Below are positions 7,980-17,678 of a stretch of DNA of 64,000 bases, in pieces; position 1 is the stretch's first letter, and every line of letters starts with the position of its first letter. A program made the position numbers and the translations under genes. Location: assembly GCF_001044425.1 (NCBI RefSeq), contig NZ_LFML01000131.1:29350-93349 (forward strand), in the 5' to 3' direction. The notes beneath the pieces were generated by a model. That model saw nothing but the letters and a program-made list of their open reading frames with translations, did no database searches and was not told where the DNA came from. The stretch comes from Streptomyces roseus (GTDB lineage Bacteria; Actinomycetota; Actinomycetes; Streptomycetales; Streptomycetaceae).

Positions 7980-8126
7980 GTGAACGTCTACGGCCGGGTG
8001 GGCTGGTGGGGCGTGTGCGCGCTGCCGGCGCTGCCCGCCGGCGCTCCGCTGAGCCGCCACCTCGTGGCGCGCCGTACCGCGAGGTCCGGGGCGGACATGC
8101 GGCTGCCCCGGGAAGGCGCCTGCTGA
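7980..8126 (+). other. short open frame, possible 3' remnant of a transporter
   Basis: A 48-codon frame beginning near GTG 7980 encodes VNVYGRVGWWGVCALPALPAG and then a basic tail. This resembles the last helix of an MFS-type transporter, without anything upstream. It could equally be chance coding in GC-rich DNA. Confidence 0.25.
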
Positions 8127-8146
8127 GAGGGCTTTCCCGGGGCAGC
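8102..8146 (-). terminator. inverted-repeat terminator
   Basis: Perfect 13-bp arms (GCTGCCCCGGGAA at 8102-8114 and TTCCCGGGGCAGC at 8134-8146) with a 19-base loop. It lies just past the stop of the secreted repeat protein at 8170. No U-tract, as is usual in Streptomyces. Confidence 0.7.
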
Positions 8147-8169
8147 TGTGGGGCGTGCCGGTCGGTGGA

Positions 8170-9864
8170 TCAGTTCGTCTGGTAGACGCCGAAGATGTCG
8201 ACGACCAGGTCGATGTTGTCCCAGCCGCGGTTCCAGAAGTCGACGATGCCGTTGTTGCCCATACCCGCCTGGACCAGGTTCGGGACGGTCTCGCCCCGCT
8301 TCCAGTTCAGGTTGGAGGAGTTGGGCGGGGTCGGCCAGATCGCCCAGTCGTTGTCGTAGGCGCTCTTCGAGTTCGGGTCCGGCGACACGGTCAGGTACCC
8401 GTCGCCGCGGGTGTTGGTGACCGTCGTGTTCAGCACGTACGCCGTGTTCTGCGGGCGCGTGCTGGACAGCGGCATGTAGATGTAGCCCTGGCCCTCCAGC
8501 TGGCCGTACGGCCAGTCCGCCGGGTCGCGGGTGTCGAGCAGCCGCTCCGGCAGGAACGGCAGGTAGGCGCCCTGGCTGTCCGTGCTGTAGTAGCCCACCA
8601 CGTCGACGATGACGTCGGCGCCCTTCCAGGCGCCGTTGCGGATCTTGATCGAGCCGTCGGCGCCGACCGGCACGATGACCGAGTTGGCGACGGTCTGGCC
8701 ACCGCGGAAGTTCAGGTTGGACGTGCTCGGGGCCGCCCCGCCGCTCGGGTAGACGGTCAGGTGGCCGTCCTCGCGCGGGTTGGTGACGGTCACGTTGAGC
8801 GCGACGGCCGTGGCGCCGTACGGGACGCCGCCGTTGCCGGTCATCCGGACGCCGATGGTGCCCTGCCCGGCGACCTGGCCCCGGGGGCCGCCGAGGCCCT
8901 CGCGGGTGTCGAGGAACCGGGAGGGGTTCAGCGCGGTGTAGCCGCTGGAGGAGGTGCGGGTGAAGTAGCCGGTGACGTCCGCGATGAGGTCGACCGGCTC
9001 CCAGCCGCCGTTGTACAGGTCGACGTAGCCGTTCTTGTTGACCGGGACGATCACCAGGTTCGGGACGGTCTGGCCGGCCGTGAAGTTGACGTTCGACGTG
9101 GCCGGGCGCTCGCTGCCCTCGGGGTAGGCCGTGACGTGGCCGCCGCTGGTGGTGTTGGTGGCGGTGACGTTAAGCACCACGGCCGTGACGCCGACGGGGA
9201 TCGAGCCGTTGCCGGCGATCTTGACCCGGGCGGTGGCGTACGGGGCGACCTTGCCCTTGGCCGTGCCCGTGCCGTCACGGGTGTCCAGGAGGCGGGTGGG
9301 CGCGTACGGGGTGAAGTCGGAACCGGGCGTCACGACGGCCAGCTCGTTGGTGCCCCGCTCGCCCGTGCCGTCCGACAGGGTGACCTTGATCGTGTACGAG
9401 CCGATCTCCGCGTAGGAGTGCGTCTGGGTCGAGTCGGTCGGCCCGTTGGCACCGAAGGTGACGCTGGTGCCGTCGCCCCAGGCGACGTTGACGGAGAGTG
9501 CCGTGCCCGGCTCGCTCATGACGCCGAGGGCCAGGCTGATTCCGCGTGCGCTGGTGCCCTTGGCCGTCAGGGAGACCGTCGGCTCCGCGGCGGCGCCGCT
9601 CTCGGACTGCGGGGTGGCACCGGCCTTGCCGTTGCCCTTGGCGGCGGACGAGGTGTGGACCGTACGCTCGGCAGGGCTCGCGACGGTGGTGAAGTTCGAC
9701 GCCGCGACCTTGTTCAGGTCCACGTCGGGTGCGGACACCCCGTGCGGGCCCGCGGTGCCCGGCGTGGCCGGACCTGCGTGGGCGACCCCCGGTATGAGAC
9801 CCACACTGGCTGCCACGACGGCAGCGGACATTACGAGTCGGCGATTGCGCACCGGCCCCCCCAT
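8170..9864 (-). CDS. secreted protein with PKD-like domain and three LDTR repeats
   Basis: About 564 residues. A signal peptide (hydrophobic run after RNRRLVMSA, cleavage near AHAG) is followed by a PKD/cadherin-like region (VAWGDGTSVTFG, HSYAEIGSYTIKVTLSDG). Then come three tandem repeats of about 120 residues, each opening with (R/S)xLDTR and containing GxTVxNxVxxPVxxxG and a closing VD(V/I)xGYx. This repeat occurs in exported actinobacterial proteins and its function is not established. Cell-surface or matrix binding is possible. The ATG at 9864 is preferred; a TTG 21 bases upstream and a GTG at 9852 are alternatives with no better ribosome site. A strong hairpin follows the stop. Confidence 0.85.
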   Translation of the reverse strand: MGGPVRNRRLVMSAAVVAASVGLIPGVAHAGPATPGTAGPHGVSAPDVDLNKVAASNFTTVASPAERTVHTSSAAKGNGKAGATPQSESGAAAEPTVSLTAKGTSARGISLALGVMSEPGTALSVNVAWGDGTSVTFGANGPTDSTQTHSYAEIGSYTIKVTLSDGTGERGTNELAVVTPGSDFTPYAPTRLLDTRDGTGTAKGKVAPYATARVKIAGNGSIPVGVTAVVLNVTATNTTSGGHVTAYPEGSERPATSNVNFTAGQTVPNLVIVPVNKNGYVDLYNGGWEPVDLIADVTGYFTRTSSSGYTALNPSRFLDTREGLGGPRGQVAGQGTIGVRMTGNGGVPYGATAVALNVTVTNPREDGHLTVYPSGGAAPSTSNLNFRGGQTVANSVIVPVGADGSIKIRNGAWKGADVIVDVVGYYSTDSQGAYLPFLPERLLDTRDPADWPYGQLEGQGYIYMPLSSTRPQNTAYVLNTTVTNTRGDGYLTVSPDPNSKSAYDNDWAIWPTPPNSSNLNWKRGETVPNLVQAGMGNNGIVDFWNRGWDNIDLVVDIFGVYQTN

Positions 9865-10031
9865 TGTCGGTAAACGCTTGAACAAGTTCGAAAGCGTGCT
9901 CAGAGTACACAGCCGCGGGGCGTCGGCCGAGTGGGGTTCCCCCTCGATCGCCGCCCGCCCCCGCAGCCGGAAGAGCGCGTTGTGATGCTCGCCGCGATGG
10001 CCCGGAAAAGCAAGGAGACAACGCCGAGGTC

Positions 10032-10056
10032 GGCGCGCCCGCGGGGCGGGCGCGCC
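10032..10056 (-). terminator. GC-rich hairpin terminator
   Basis: Perfect 11-bp stem (GGCGCGCCCGC at 10032-10042, GCGGGCGCGCC at 10046-10056) with a three-base loop. It lies seven bases beyond the stop of the DUF5996 gene. Confidence 0.7.
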
Positions 10057-10062
10057 CCCGCG

Positions 10063-10998
10063 TCACCCCCGCGCGAGGGGGTCGGTGATGCCGCCGGGAG
10101 AGGCGAGGCGGGCCACGTCCCAGCCGTCCAGGGGAGCGGCGGACTCGTACAGGGACGCGTAGAAGTCGAGTACGGCCGCCCGGGGATCCGGGCCGCCGCG
10201 CACCTCGTCGTAGTCCAGCGTGGCCAGACGGCTCCCGCCCCGCTCGGTCCAGAGCGCGGCCGCCGGCCGCAGCGGCCGCCCGAAGAGGCCGGTCGGCTCC
10301 GGCGCGGCGTACGCGTAGAAGGCCGGGCGGGGAAGGTCCTCGTCGCCGAACCAGAAGCCGCAGCTGATGACCTCGCGCGAGTAGGCCTCCCGGGTCACCG
10401 GGTCGACGTCCGCCCCCAGCTCGACGGAGCGGTCGGAGAACCGGGTGACCGCGAGGTCGTACGAGTGCCAGAACAGGTGCACCGGGCTGATCTTCCCGCA
10501 GAACCCGGAAGCGAACTCCTCCAGCACCAGGTTGACCTGGCTGAGCACCTGCCAGTGCCGGTTGACCCAGAAGGGGTCGTAGGAGGCGTGTTCGGTGTCC
10601 TCGGCGAATGGCCGGTGTGCGTCGGGCAGCGTGTAGGGGTGCGGGTGCGGGAGGGTCACCGTCACCCCGATCCGGCCCAGGGCGGCGAGCGTCTCGCGGT
10701 AGAACGAGGCCACGGAGTGGCCGAGGAGCGGGAAGGACGTGGTCGAGCCGTCGAGGGCGGACGCGGTCAGCCGGTGGTCGACGAAATCGAAGTCGACTGT
10801 GAAGACCGGATTGCCGCCGGCCCCGCCCATCGGGCGCGTCGTGATGCCCCGTCCCGTGAGATGGAACGGGACGTTCCACCAATGGTTGCGCCGCACGCTG
10901 TTCGCCAGCCGGATCTTGCCGACGATCTGCGTGAACCGGTGCAGTGTCTCCTTGGAGTCCCGCCACTGCGACAGCGGAATTTCCGGGAACAGGTCCAC
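10063..10998 (-). CDS. DUF5996 family protein
   Basis: A 311-residue soluble protein matching the DUF5996 family along its length. Characteristic segments are LHRFTQIVGKIRLANSVRRNHWWNVPF near the N-terminus, VDFDFVDHRL, SPVHLFWHSYDLAVTRFS in the middle and a Trp/His-rich C-terminal half. Function is unknown. The His/Trp-rich middle suggests an enzyme pocket (inference). The GTG start at 10998 has GGGGG just upstream, and the similarity begins at its first residues. It is monocistronic, ending at a strong hairpin. Confidence 0.88.
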   Translation of the reverse strand: MDLFPEIPLSQWRDSKETLHRFTQIVGKIRLANSVRRNHWWNVPFHLTGRGITTRPMGGAGGNPVFTVDFDFVDHRLTASALDGSTTSFPLLGHSVASFYRETLAALGRIGVTVTLPHPHPYTLPDAHRPFAEDTEHASYDPFWVNRHWQVLSQVNLVLEEFASGFCGKISPVHLFWHSYDLAVTRFSDRSVELGADVDPVTREAYSREVISCGFWFGDEDLPRPAFYAYAAPEPTGLFGRPLRPAAALWTERGGSRLATLDYDEVRGGPDPRAAVLDFYASLYESAAPLDGWDVARLASPGGITDPLARG

Positions 10999-11173
10999 CG
11001 GGCAGCCCCCAGCTCGTTTTGCGCTACGCCTCGCGGCTCGGACACCGACATCTTGACCCCCTCCGGCCCCGACCCGTGCGCGACCTGCGGAAGGCGGCCG
11101 AAGCGTCAGCCATGCGCTCGGGCCTCGGGCTTCGGCTCCCGGATCTCAGGCCCCTGCCCCCCGGGCCGCGCCC

Positions 11174-11896
11174 TCAGGCGCCGGCCTCGGTCGGGCCGAG
11201 GAGGAGCAGGAGCGCGGCGGAGGCCTCCAGCAGGGCCCGCGAGCGCGCCGCGATGCCCGCCTCCCGGGCCGCCAGCGCCGTTTGGACGGTGTCCCACCGG
11301 CGACCGCCGCGCAGCTCGGGCATCAGGGTGCGCAGTGGCTCGATCCGGTACCCGGCGCCGCGCAGCTGGTGGACGATGCGGGCATCGCGGACCTGGGCCG
11401 GTGAGTAGCGCCGGGTGCCGCGTCCGTCCCGCCGGTCGGGCACCACGAGCCCCTCCGCGTCCCAGTGCCGCAGGGTCGAGGCGCGGACGCCGAGCGCCGC
11501 GGCGAGCTCCCCGACGCCCATCGCGTCCGCCGGGCGCACCTGCGCGATCGGCTCGGCCGAGATCGCCGCGGCCGCCTCCTTGGCGAGCGTCAGCTCCGTA
11601 CGCTCCCGGTCGAGCCGGGCGTGCGCCGCGTCGAGCCGGGCGAGCAGCCCGGCGGGGCTCTCGTGCGCGGCCCGGACGATCTCCTTGGCCTCCACCGGAC
11701 CCGTACCGGCCGCGAGGGCCCGGTAGGCCAGCGCCGAGTTCAGGTGGACCTCTCCGTAGACCCGGTAGCCCGAGGAGGTGCGCGTCGCCGCAGGCAGCAC
11801 GCCATCGCGTTCGAGGTTGCGGATCTGCTGGACCGAGTACCCGGCCCGCCGCGCGACGTCGGCCGTGCGCATCGGCGGCGATTCGAGGGTTGGCAC
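11174..11896 (-). CDS. MerR-type regulator with two HTH domains
   Basis: About 240 residues. The first MerR HTH lies near the N-terminus (ADVARRAGYSVQQIRNLERDGVLP, then SSGYRVYGEVH). A central helix rich in Arg/Glu follows. A second HTH-like unit (VGELAAALGVRASTLRHWDAEGLVVPDR, then TRRYSPAQVRDARIV) comes after it. Having two MerR-type DNA-binding units in one chain is uncommon. The GTG at 11896 is chosen because AAGGAGGAG lies five bases before it. A TTG at 11935 has no ribosome site. It is divergent from a DUF6194 gene across a 74-bp gap with an inverted repeat, and probably controls both. Confidence 0.85.
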   Translation of the reverse strand: MPTLESPPMRTADVARRAGYSVQQIRNLERDGVLPAATRTSSGYRVYGEVHLNSALAYRALAAGTGPVEAKEIVRAAHESPAGLLARLDAAHARLDRERTELTLAKEAAAAISAEPIAQVRPADAMGVGELAAALGVRASTLRHWDAEGLVVPDRRDGRGTRRYSPAQVRDARIVHQLRGAGYRIEPLRTLMPELRGGRRWDTVQTALAAREAGIAARSRALLEASAALLLLLGPTEAGA

Positions 11897-11921
11897 CGGT
11901 CTCCTCCTTCTCGCTCCGGTG

Positions 11922-11937
11922 ACTTGCGGCCACAAGT
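11922..11937. promoter_or_regulatory. candidate operator of the tandem-MerR regulator
   Basis: Inverted repeat ACTTG-N6-CAAGT in the short divergent intergenic region. Further CACAAG/ACTTC half-sites follow at about 11,941-11,953. Position suits control of both genes. Confidence 0.5.
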
Positions 11938-11970
11938 CTCCACAAGCACTTCAATGAAACGCTTGCGGAC

Positions 11971-12435
11971 ATGACCATCGACGACATCATCGAGTTCGTG
12001 GGCGGCCTCGACGGGGTCCTGACCCTCAGGGCGGGACCCGGCGACGGATCACCCGAGATCAGCTGGGGAGACGTGTTCTTCCACCACGCGCCGGACGGCA
12101 CGCTGCCGAGCGCCGCCCGGCCCTTCGCGACCATCGTGACCAAGGACTATCCCGGCGAGGTGTCGTCGAGGCTCGACCGGCCGGACGCGTTCCGCGTCAA
12201 CGTCGCGGCCGGCAGGGAGGAGTTCGTCCGCTGGACGGGACGGACACCGCAGGACCCGGCGGGGGACGGGGATCCCGGCGCCGCCGACGAGGTCATGGCC
12301 CACCCCGCATACGCCCGCGCCGGCTGGCTCGCCGTGGTGGATCCGGGCCCGCGCACGGACGAAGCCCTGCGCGAACTGCTGCGCCACGCCCACCGCTTGG
12401 CCGGTGCGCGCCACGAGCGGCGCCGGGGCCGGTAG
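11971..12435 (+). CDS. DUF6194 family protein
   Basis: A 154-residue soluble protein. It starts MTIDDIIEFVGGLDGVLTLRA and carries the family's SWGDVFFHHAPDG and PFATIVTKDYPGEVSSRLDRPDAFRVN segments, ending with WLAVVDPGPRT and a C-terminal helix. The fold resembles small DUF6194/YjbR-like proteins; biochemical role is unknown. It is divergent from the tandem-MerR regulator, a recurrent arrangement that suggests induction by the regulator's ligand. No strong ribosome site is visible, so it may be a leaderless or weakly translated message. Confidence 0.85.
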   Translation: MTIDDIIEFVGGLDGVLTLRAGPGDGSPEISWGDVFFHHAPDGTLPSAARPFATIVTKDYPGEVSSRLDRPDAFRVNVAAGREEFVRWTGRTPQDPAGDGDPGAADEVMAHPAYARAGWLAVVDPGPRTDEALRELLRHAHRLAGARHERRRGR

Positions 12436-12526
12436 CCGGGCCGGTAGCCGCGCGAAAGACGTCCGGGCCGGTCCGGACAGCCGAGGAGACGGCTGCGGAC
12501 CGACCCGGACGCCGGGGTCGGGGCGG

Positions 12527-14782
<2,256 letters not shown>

Positions 14783-14860
14783 TCACGCTGCTCAGGAAAG
14801 GGGGCGGTGGAGGCGTCGAACGGGCGTGGCTGCGGTGAGGGTTGGCTGCCGACCGAACCG

Positions 14861-14888
14861 ATCCTACGATGGACGCAATCCAAGTCAA
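14861..14888 (-). promoter_or_regulatory. katG promoter
   Basis: On the minus strand, -35 TTGACT (14883-14888) and -10 TAGGAT (14861-14866) with 16-bp spacing, a strong vegetative-type promoter. AT-rich sequence just beyond (about 14,899-14,920) is a likely place for the Fur-family regulator to bind, though no clean palindrome is seen. Confidence 0.65.
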
Positions 14889-14974
14889 GAAGAGCACCAG
14901 TTGCATATCTGATAGGGATCCGGACACTTTCCCGAACGCCGGGTATCCCGCCTGACCTGATGGGGTGAACCGAT

Positions 14975-15397
14975 ATGAGTGACCTGCTGGGGCGATTGAG
15001 AGAGCGCGGCTGGCGGCTGACCTCCCAGCGGCGCGTCGTCGCGGAGGTGCTCGACGGGGAACACGTGCACCTGACGGCAGACGAGGTGCACGCCCGAGCG
15101 GTGGAGCGGCTGCCCGAGATCTCCCGGGCCACGGTCTACAACGCCCTGGGGGAGCTGGTCACGCTCGGTGAGGTCGTCGAGCTGTCGACGGACGGACGCG
15201 CCAAGCGCTACGACCCCAACGCCCGCCACCCGCACCACCACCTGGTGTGCTCCCGCTGCGGCACCATCCGCGACGTGCACCCGACGGGCGACCTGATGAC
15301 GGGGCTGGCGGCGGAGGAACGGTTCGGCTTCACGGTCTCGAAGGTCGAGGTCACCTACCGCGGCCTGTGCCCGGCGTGCGCGGGCCAGGACGCCTGA
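14975..15397 (+). CDS. furA: Fur-family peroxide regulator (FurA/CatR type)
   Basis: A 140-residue Fur-family repressor. The winged helix is at residues 1-80 (RERGWRLTSQRRVVAEVL, ISRATVYNALGELVTLGEV). The regulatory metal site includes HPHHHLVCSRCG, and a second Cys pair CPAC is near the C-terminus, forming the usual structural zinc site with CSRC. Being divergent from katG, it most likely represses katG and itself, with relief by peroxide. Its end overlaps the convergent WYL-regulator gene by 47 bases. The gene name follows from context rather than a proven ortholog. Confidence 0.9.
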   Translation: MSDLLGRLRERGWRLTSQRRVVAEVLDGEHVHLTADEVHARAVERLPEISRATVYNALGELVTLGEVVELSTDGRAKRYDPNARHPHHHLVCSRCGTIRDVHPTGDLMTGLAAEERFGFTVSKVEVTYRGLCPACAGQDA

Positions 15398-16442
15398 CCT
15401 CTGGGGACGGGGCGGACGGCCCCGCCCCGACCGGCAGGCGCGGCGCCGCGGCGCCGGCGTAGCGGTGGGCGAGGCGGGCGAAGGCCTCCTTGAGCTCGGG
15501 CGGCCCGACGACCTCGATGTCCGCGTCGAACCGGCCGACGGCCGCGGCCAGCCCGGTCCACGACCAGGAGCCCAGGACCAGTCGGCAGCGGTCCGGGCCG
15601 AGTTCCTCGACCAGCCCGTCACGGGTGTACGGGGACACCGCGGACGCCGGCAGGCCGAGGACGACCTCGCCGCGGCAGGGCCGTCCGCCGGACTCGTCGA
15701 AGCCCTCGAACCTGCGGGTCACGAAGGCGGCCACCTCGCCCCCCGGCACCTCGCGCGGCGCGAAGCGGGGTCCGGTGGGCGTGCGGGGCGCCATCCGGTC
15801 GGCGCGGAACGTACGCCAGTCCTCGCGGTCGAGGTCCCAGGCGACGAGGTACCACCGGCCGCACCACGTGACCAGATGGTGCGGCTCCACCCGGCGCGCG
15901 GGAACTGTGGCGGCCGGACCGCCCTTCGAAGCCGCGGACCGCGCAGCGGGGGCGTAGTCGAAGCGCAGTACCTCGCACGCGCGGACGGCGGCGCTGACCG
16001 CCATGAGCACCGTGCCGTCGACCGGCGGCTCGGGCCGGACGGCGGGCCGTTCGACCGCCGTGAACCGGAGCATGTCGACGCGGTGGCGCAGCCGCGCGGG
16101 CAGCACCTGCCGGACGGTGGCCAGCGCCCGGGCCGCGTCCTCCTCGATGCCGGCACCGGTGGAGGCGGCGACCTGGAGCGCGACGGCGAGGGCCACCGCC
16201 TGCCCGTCGTCGAACAGCAGCGGCGGGAGCTCCTTACCGGCCCCGAGCCGGTACCCCCCGTCGGGCCCCTTCGCGGCCGCGATGGGGTAGCCGAGCTCGC
16301 GGAGACGGTCCACGTCACGGCGGACCGTTCGCGCACTGACCTCCAGCCGCTCCGCCAGCACCTGGCCGGGCCAGTCCCGGCGCGTCTGGAGCAGGGAGAG
16401 CAGGGAGAGCAGTCGCGCAGAGGTCTTGGGCATGTCCACCAT
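15351..16442 (-). CDS. HTH and WYL-domain transcriptional regulator
   Basis: About 363 residues. The N-terminal winged HTH (ARLLSLLSLLQTRRDWPGQVLAERLEVSARTVRRDVDRL) is of the DeoR/YafY type. The central WYL domain has the WCGRWYLVAWDLDREDWRTFRADRM stretch, and a WCX-like C-terminal extension follows. WYL domains bind nucleotides or other ligands, and such regulators often respond to DNA damage. That fits the divergent AlkZ-like glycosylase gene 77 bp away. Start is ATG 16442 or 16433 (MPKTS). The C-terminal Pro/Arg-rich tail runs into the end of the Fur gene. Confidence 0.9.
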   Translation of the reverse strand: MVDMPKTSARLLSLLSLLQTRRDWPGQVLAERLEVSARTVRRDVDRLRELGYPIAAAKGPDGGYRLGAGKELPPLLFDDGQAVALAVALQVAASTGAGIEEDAARALATVRQVLPARLRHRVDMLRFTAVERPAVRPEPPVDGTVLMAVSAAVRACEVLRFDYAPAARSAASKGGPAATVPARRVEPHHLVTWCGRWYLVAWDLDREDWRTFRADRMAPRTPTGPRFAPREVPGGEVAAFVTRRFEGFDESGGRPCRGEVVLGLPASAVSPYTRDGLVEELGPDRCRLVLGSWSWTGLAAAVGRFDADIEVVGPPELKEAFARLAHRYAGAAAPRLPVGAGPSAPSPEVRRPGPRTPGTGRGR

Positions 16443-16519
16443 GCTGCCCCCGGAAGAGGACAGATCCTGACCGCGTCTCCTGAAACCGTCGTCCTGCCGA
16501 ACCACCGGAAGGAACGCCC

Positions 16520-17614
16520 ATGACGGTTCTCGACGCCCGGGCGCTGGGCCGTGCCACGCTCGCCCGGCAGCTGCTGCTCGATCGCGCCGACGTACCGGTC
16601 CTCGACGCCGTCGCACACCTCGGCGGCCTGCAGGCGCAGGAGCCGCAGGAACCGTTCGTCGGGCTCTGGTCGCGGGTGGCCGGCTTCGACCCGGCGGCCC
16701 TGTCGGACCTGCTGGTCCGGCGGCACGTGGTGCGGACCCACCTCATGCGCCGCACCGTCCACCTCGTCACCGCCGAGGACGTCCTGGCCTGGCGGGCCCG
16801 GCACGGGGACATGCTGCGCAAGCGGGTCCTCGGCGTCTACCGGCGCGAGCTCGACGCCGTGGACCTCGACGAACTCGCCGCGGCCGGACGGGCCCTCATG
16901 GCCGACGGCGAACCCCGCTCGATGGCCGAGCTCGCCCGCGCGCTCGCACCGCGCTGGCCCGCGCCGGGGCCGCGAGCACTGGGGGAGATGCTCATCGCCG
17001 CACTCGTGCCGGTCGTGCAGGCGCCGCCGCGCGGACTCTGGCGGACGAATGCGGGCGTCCGCAACGTCCTGCTCTCCTCCTGGCTGGGCCGCGAGATCGA
17101 CCCGCCCTGGCCGGACGGCTCCGACCCCGTCGGCCAGGCACTCGTACGGCGCTACCTGGCCGCGTTCGGCCCGGCGGCCTCGGCCGACCTGCGGGCCTGG
17201 TGCGGCCTGGCCGGGCTGCCGGCCGCGGTGGCCGCAGTACGCGAGGAGCTCGTGTCGTTCCGGGACGAGCGGGGCCGGGAACTGCTGGACCTTCCCGGGG
17301 CGCCGCGCCCCGACCCCGGCACACCCGCCCCCGTGCGGTTCCTGCCGGCGTTCGACAACGCGATCCTCGGCTACGACGACCGCAGCCGGATCATCGACGA
17401 CGCCCACCGGGGGCTGTCAGTGGCCGGTGAGCGCGTGGTCCTGGTCGACGGCCGGGTCGCCGCGACCTGGAACGTCACGGACGCCACCGTGACGGTCACC
17501 CCGCTGCGCGGCCTCCGCGCCGCGGACCGTAACGCCGTCGCCGAAGAGGGAAGCCGACTGGCGTCGTTCCTCTCCGATCACGACAGCGGCGGCGTGCGCA
17601 TCGCCCGCACCTGA
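16520..17614 (+). CDS. winged-helix AlkZ/YcaQ-family protein with QxQ motif
   Basis: A 364-residue protein of the HTH_42 superfamily, which contains the DNA glycosylases AlkZ and YcaQ (AlkX). The stretch HLGGLQAQEPQEPFVGLWSR carries the QxQ catalytic motif (Gln38, Gln40), as in AlkZ of azinomycin producers, and not the QxD of YcaQ. RTHLMRRTVHLVTAEDV and FLPAFDNAILGYDDRSRII are other family signatures. AlkZ-type enzymes unhook nitrogen-mustard or azinomycin interstrand crosslinks. The substrate here is not known. The divergent WYL regulator probably controls it. Confidence 0.85.
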   Translation: MTVLDARALGRATLARQLLLDRADVPVLDAVAHLGGLQAQEPQEPFVGLWSRVAGFDPAALSDLLVRRHVVRTHLMRRTVHLVTAEDVLAWRARHGDMLRKRVLGVYRRELDAVDLDELAAAGRALMADGEPRSMAELARALAPRWPAPGPRALGEMLIAALVPVVQAPPRGLWRTNAGVRNVLLSSWLGREIDPPWPDGSDPVGQALVRRYLAAFGPAASADLRAWCGLAGLPAAVAAVREELVSFRDERGRELLDLPGAPRPDPGTPAPVRFLPAFDNAILGYDDRSRIIDDAHRGLSVAGERVVLVDGRVAATWNVTDATVTVTPLRGLRAADRNAVAEEGSRLASFLSDHDSGGVRIART

Positions 17615-17622
17615 CGCCCATC

Positions 17623-17678
17623 AGACGGCCAGACGGCCGGACGGCCGGACGGCCGGACGGCCGGACGGTCAGACGGTC
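17623..17678. repeat. 8-bp tandem repeat (GGACGGCC)n
   Basis: Seven consecutive 8-bp units of the type (A/G)GACGG(C/T)C between two convergent genes. The last units form the 3' end of the DUF6545 gene, encoding its final residues. Purely GC-rich; could act as a weak structured terminator. Confidence 0.8.
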
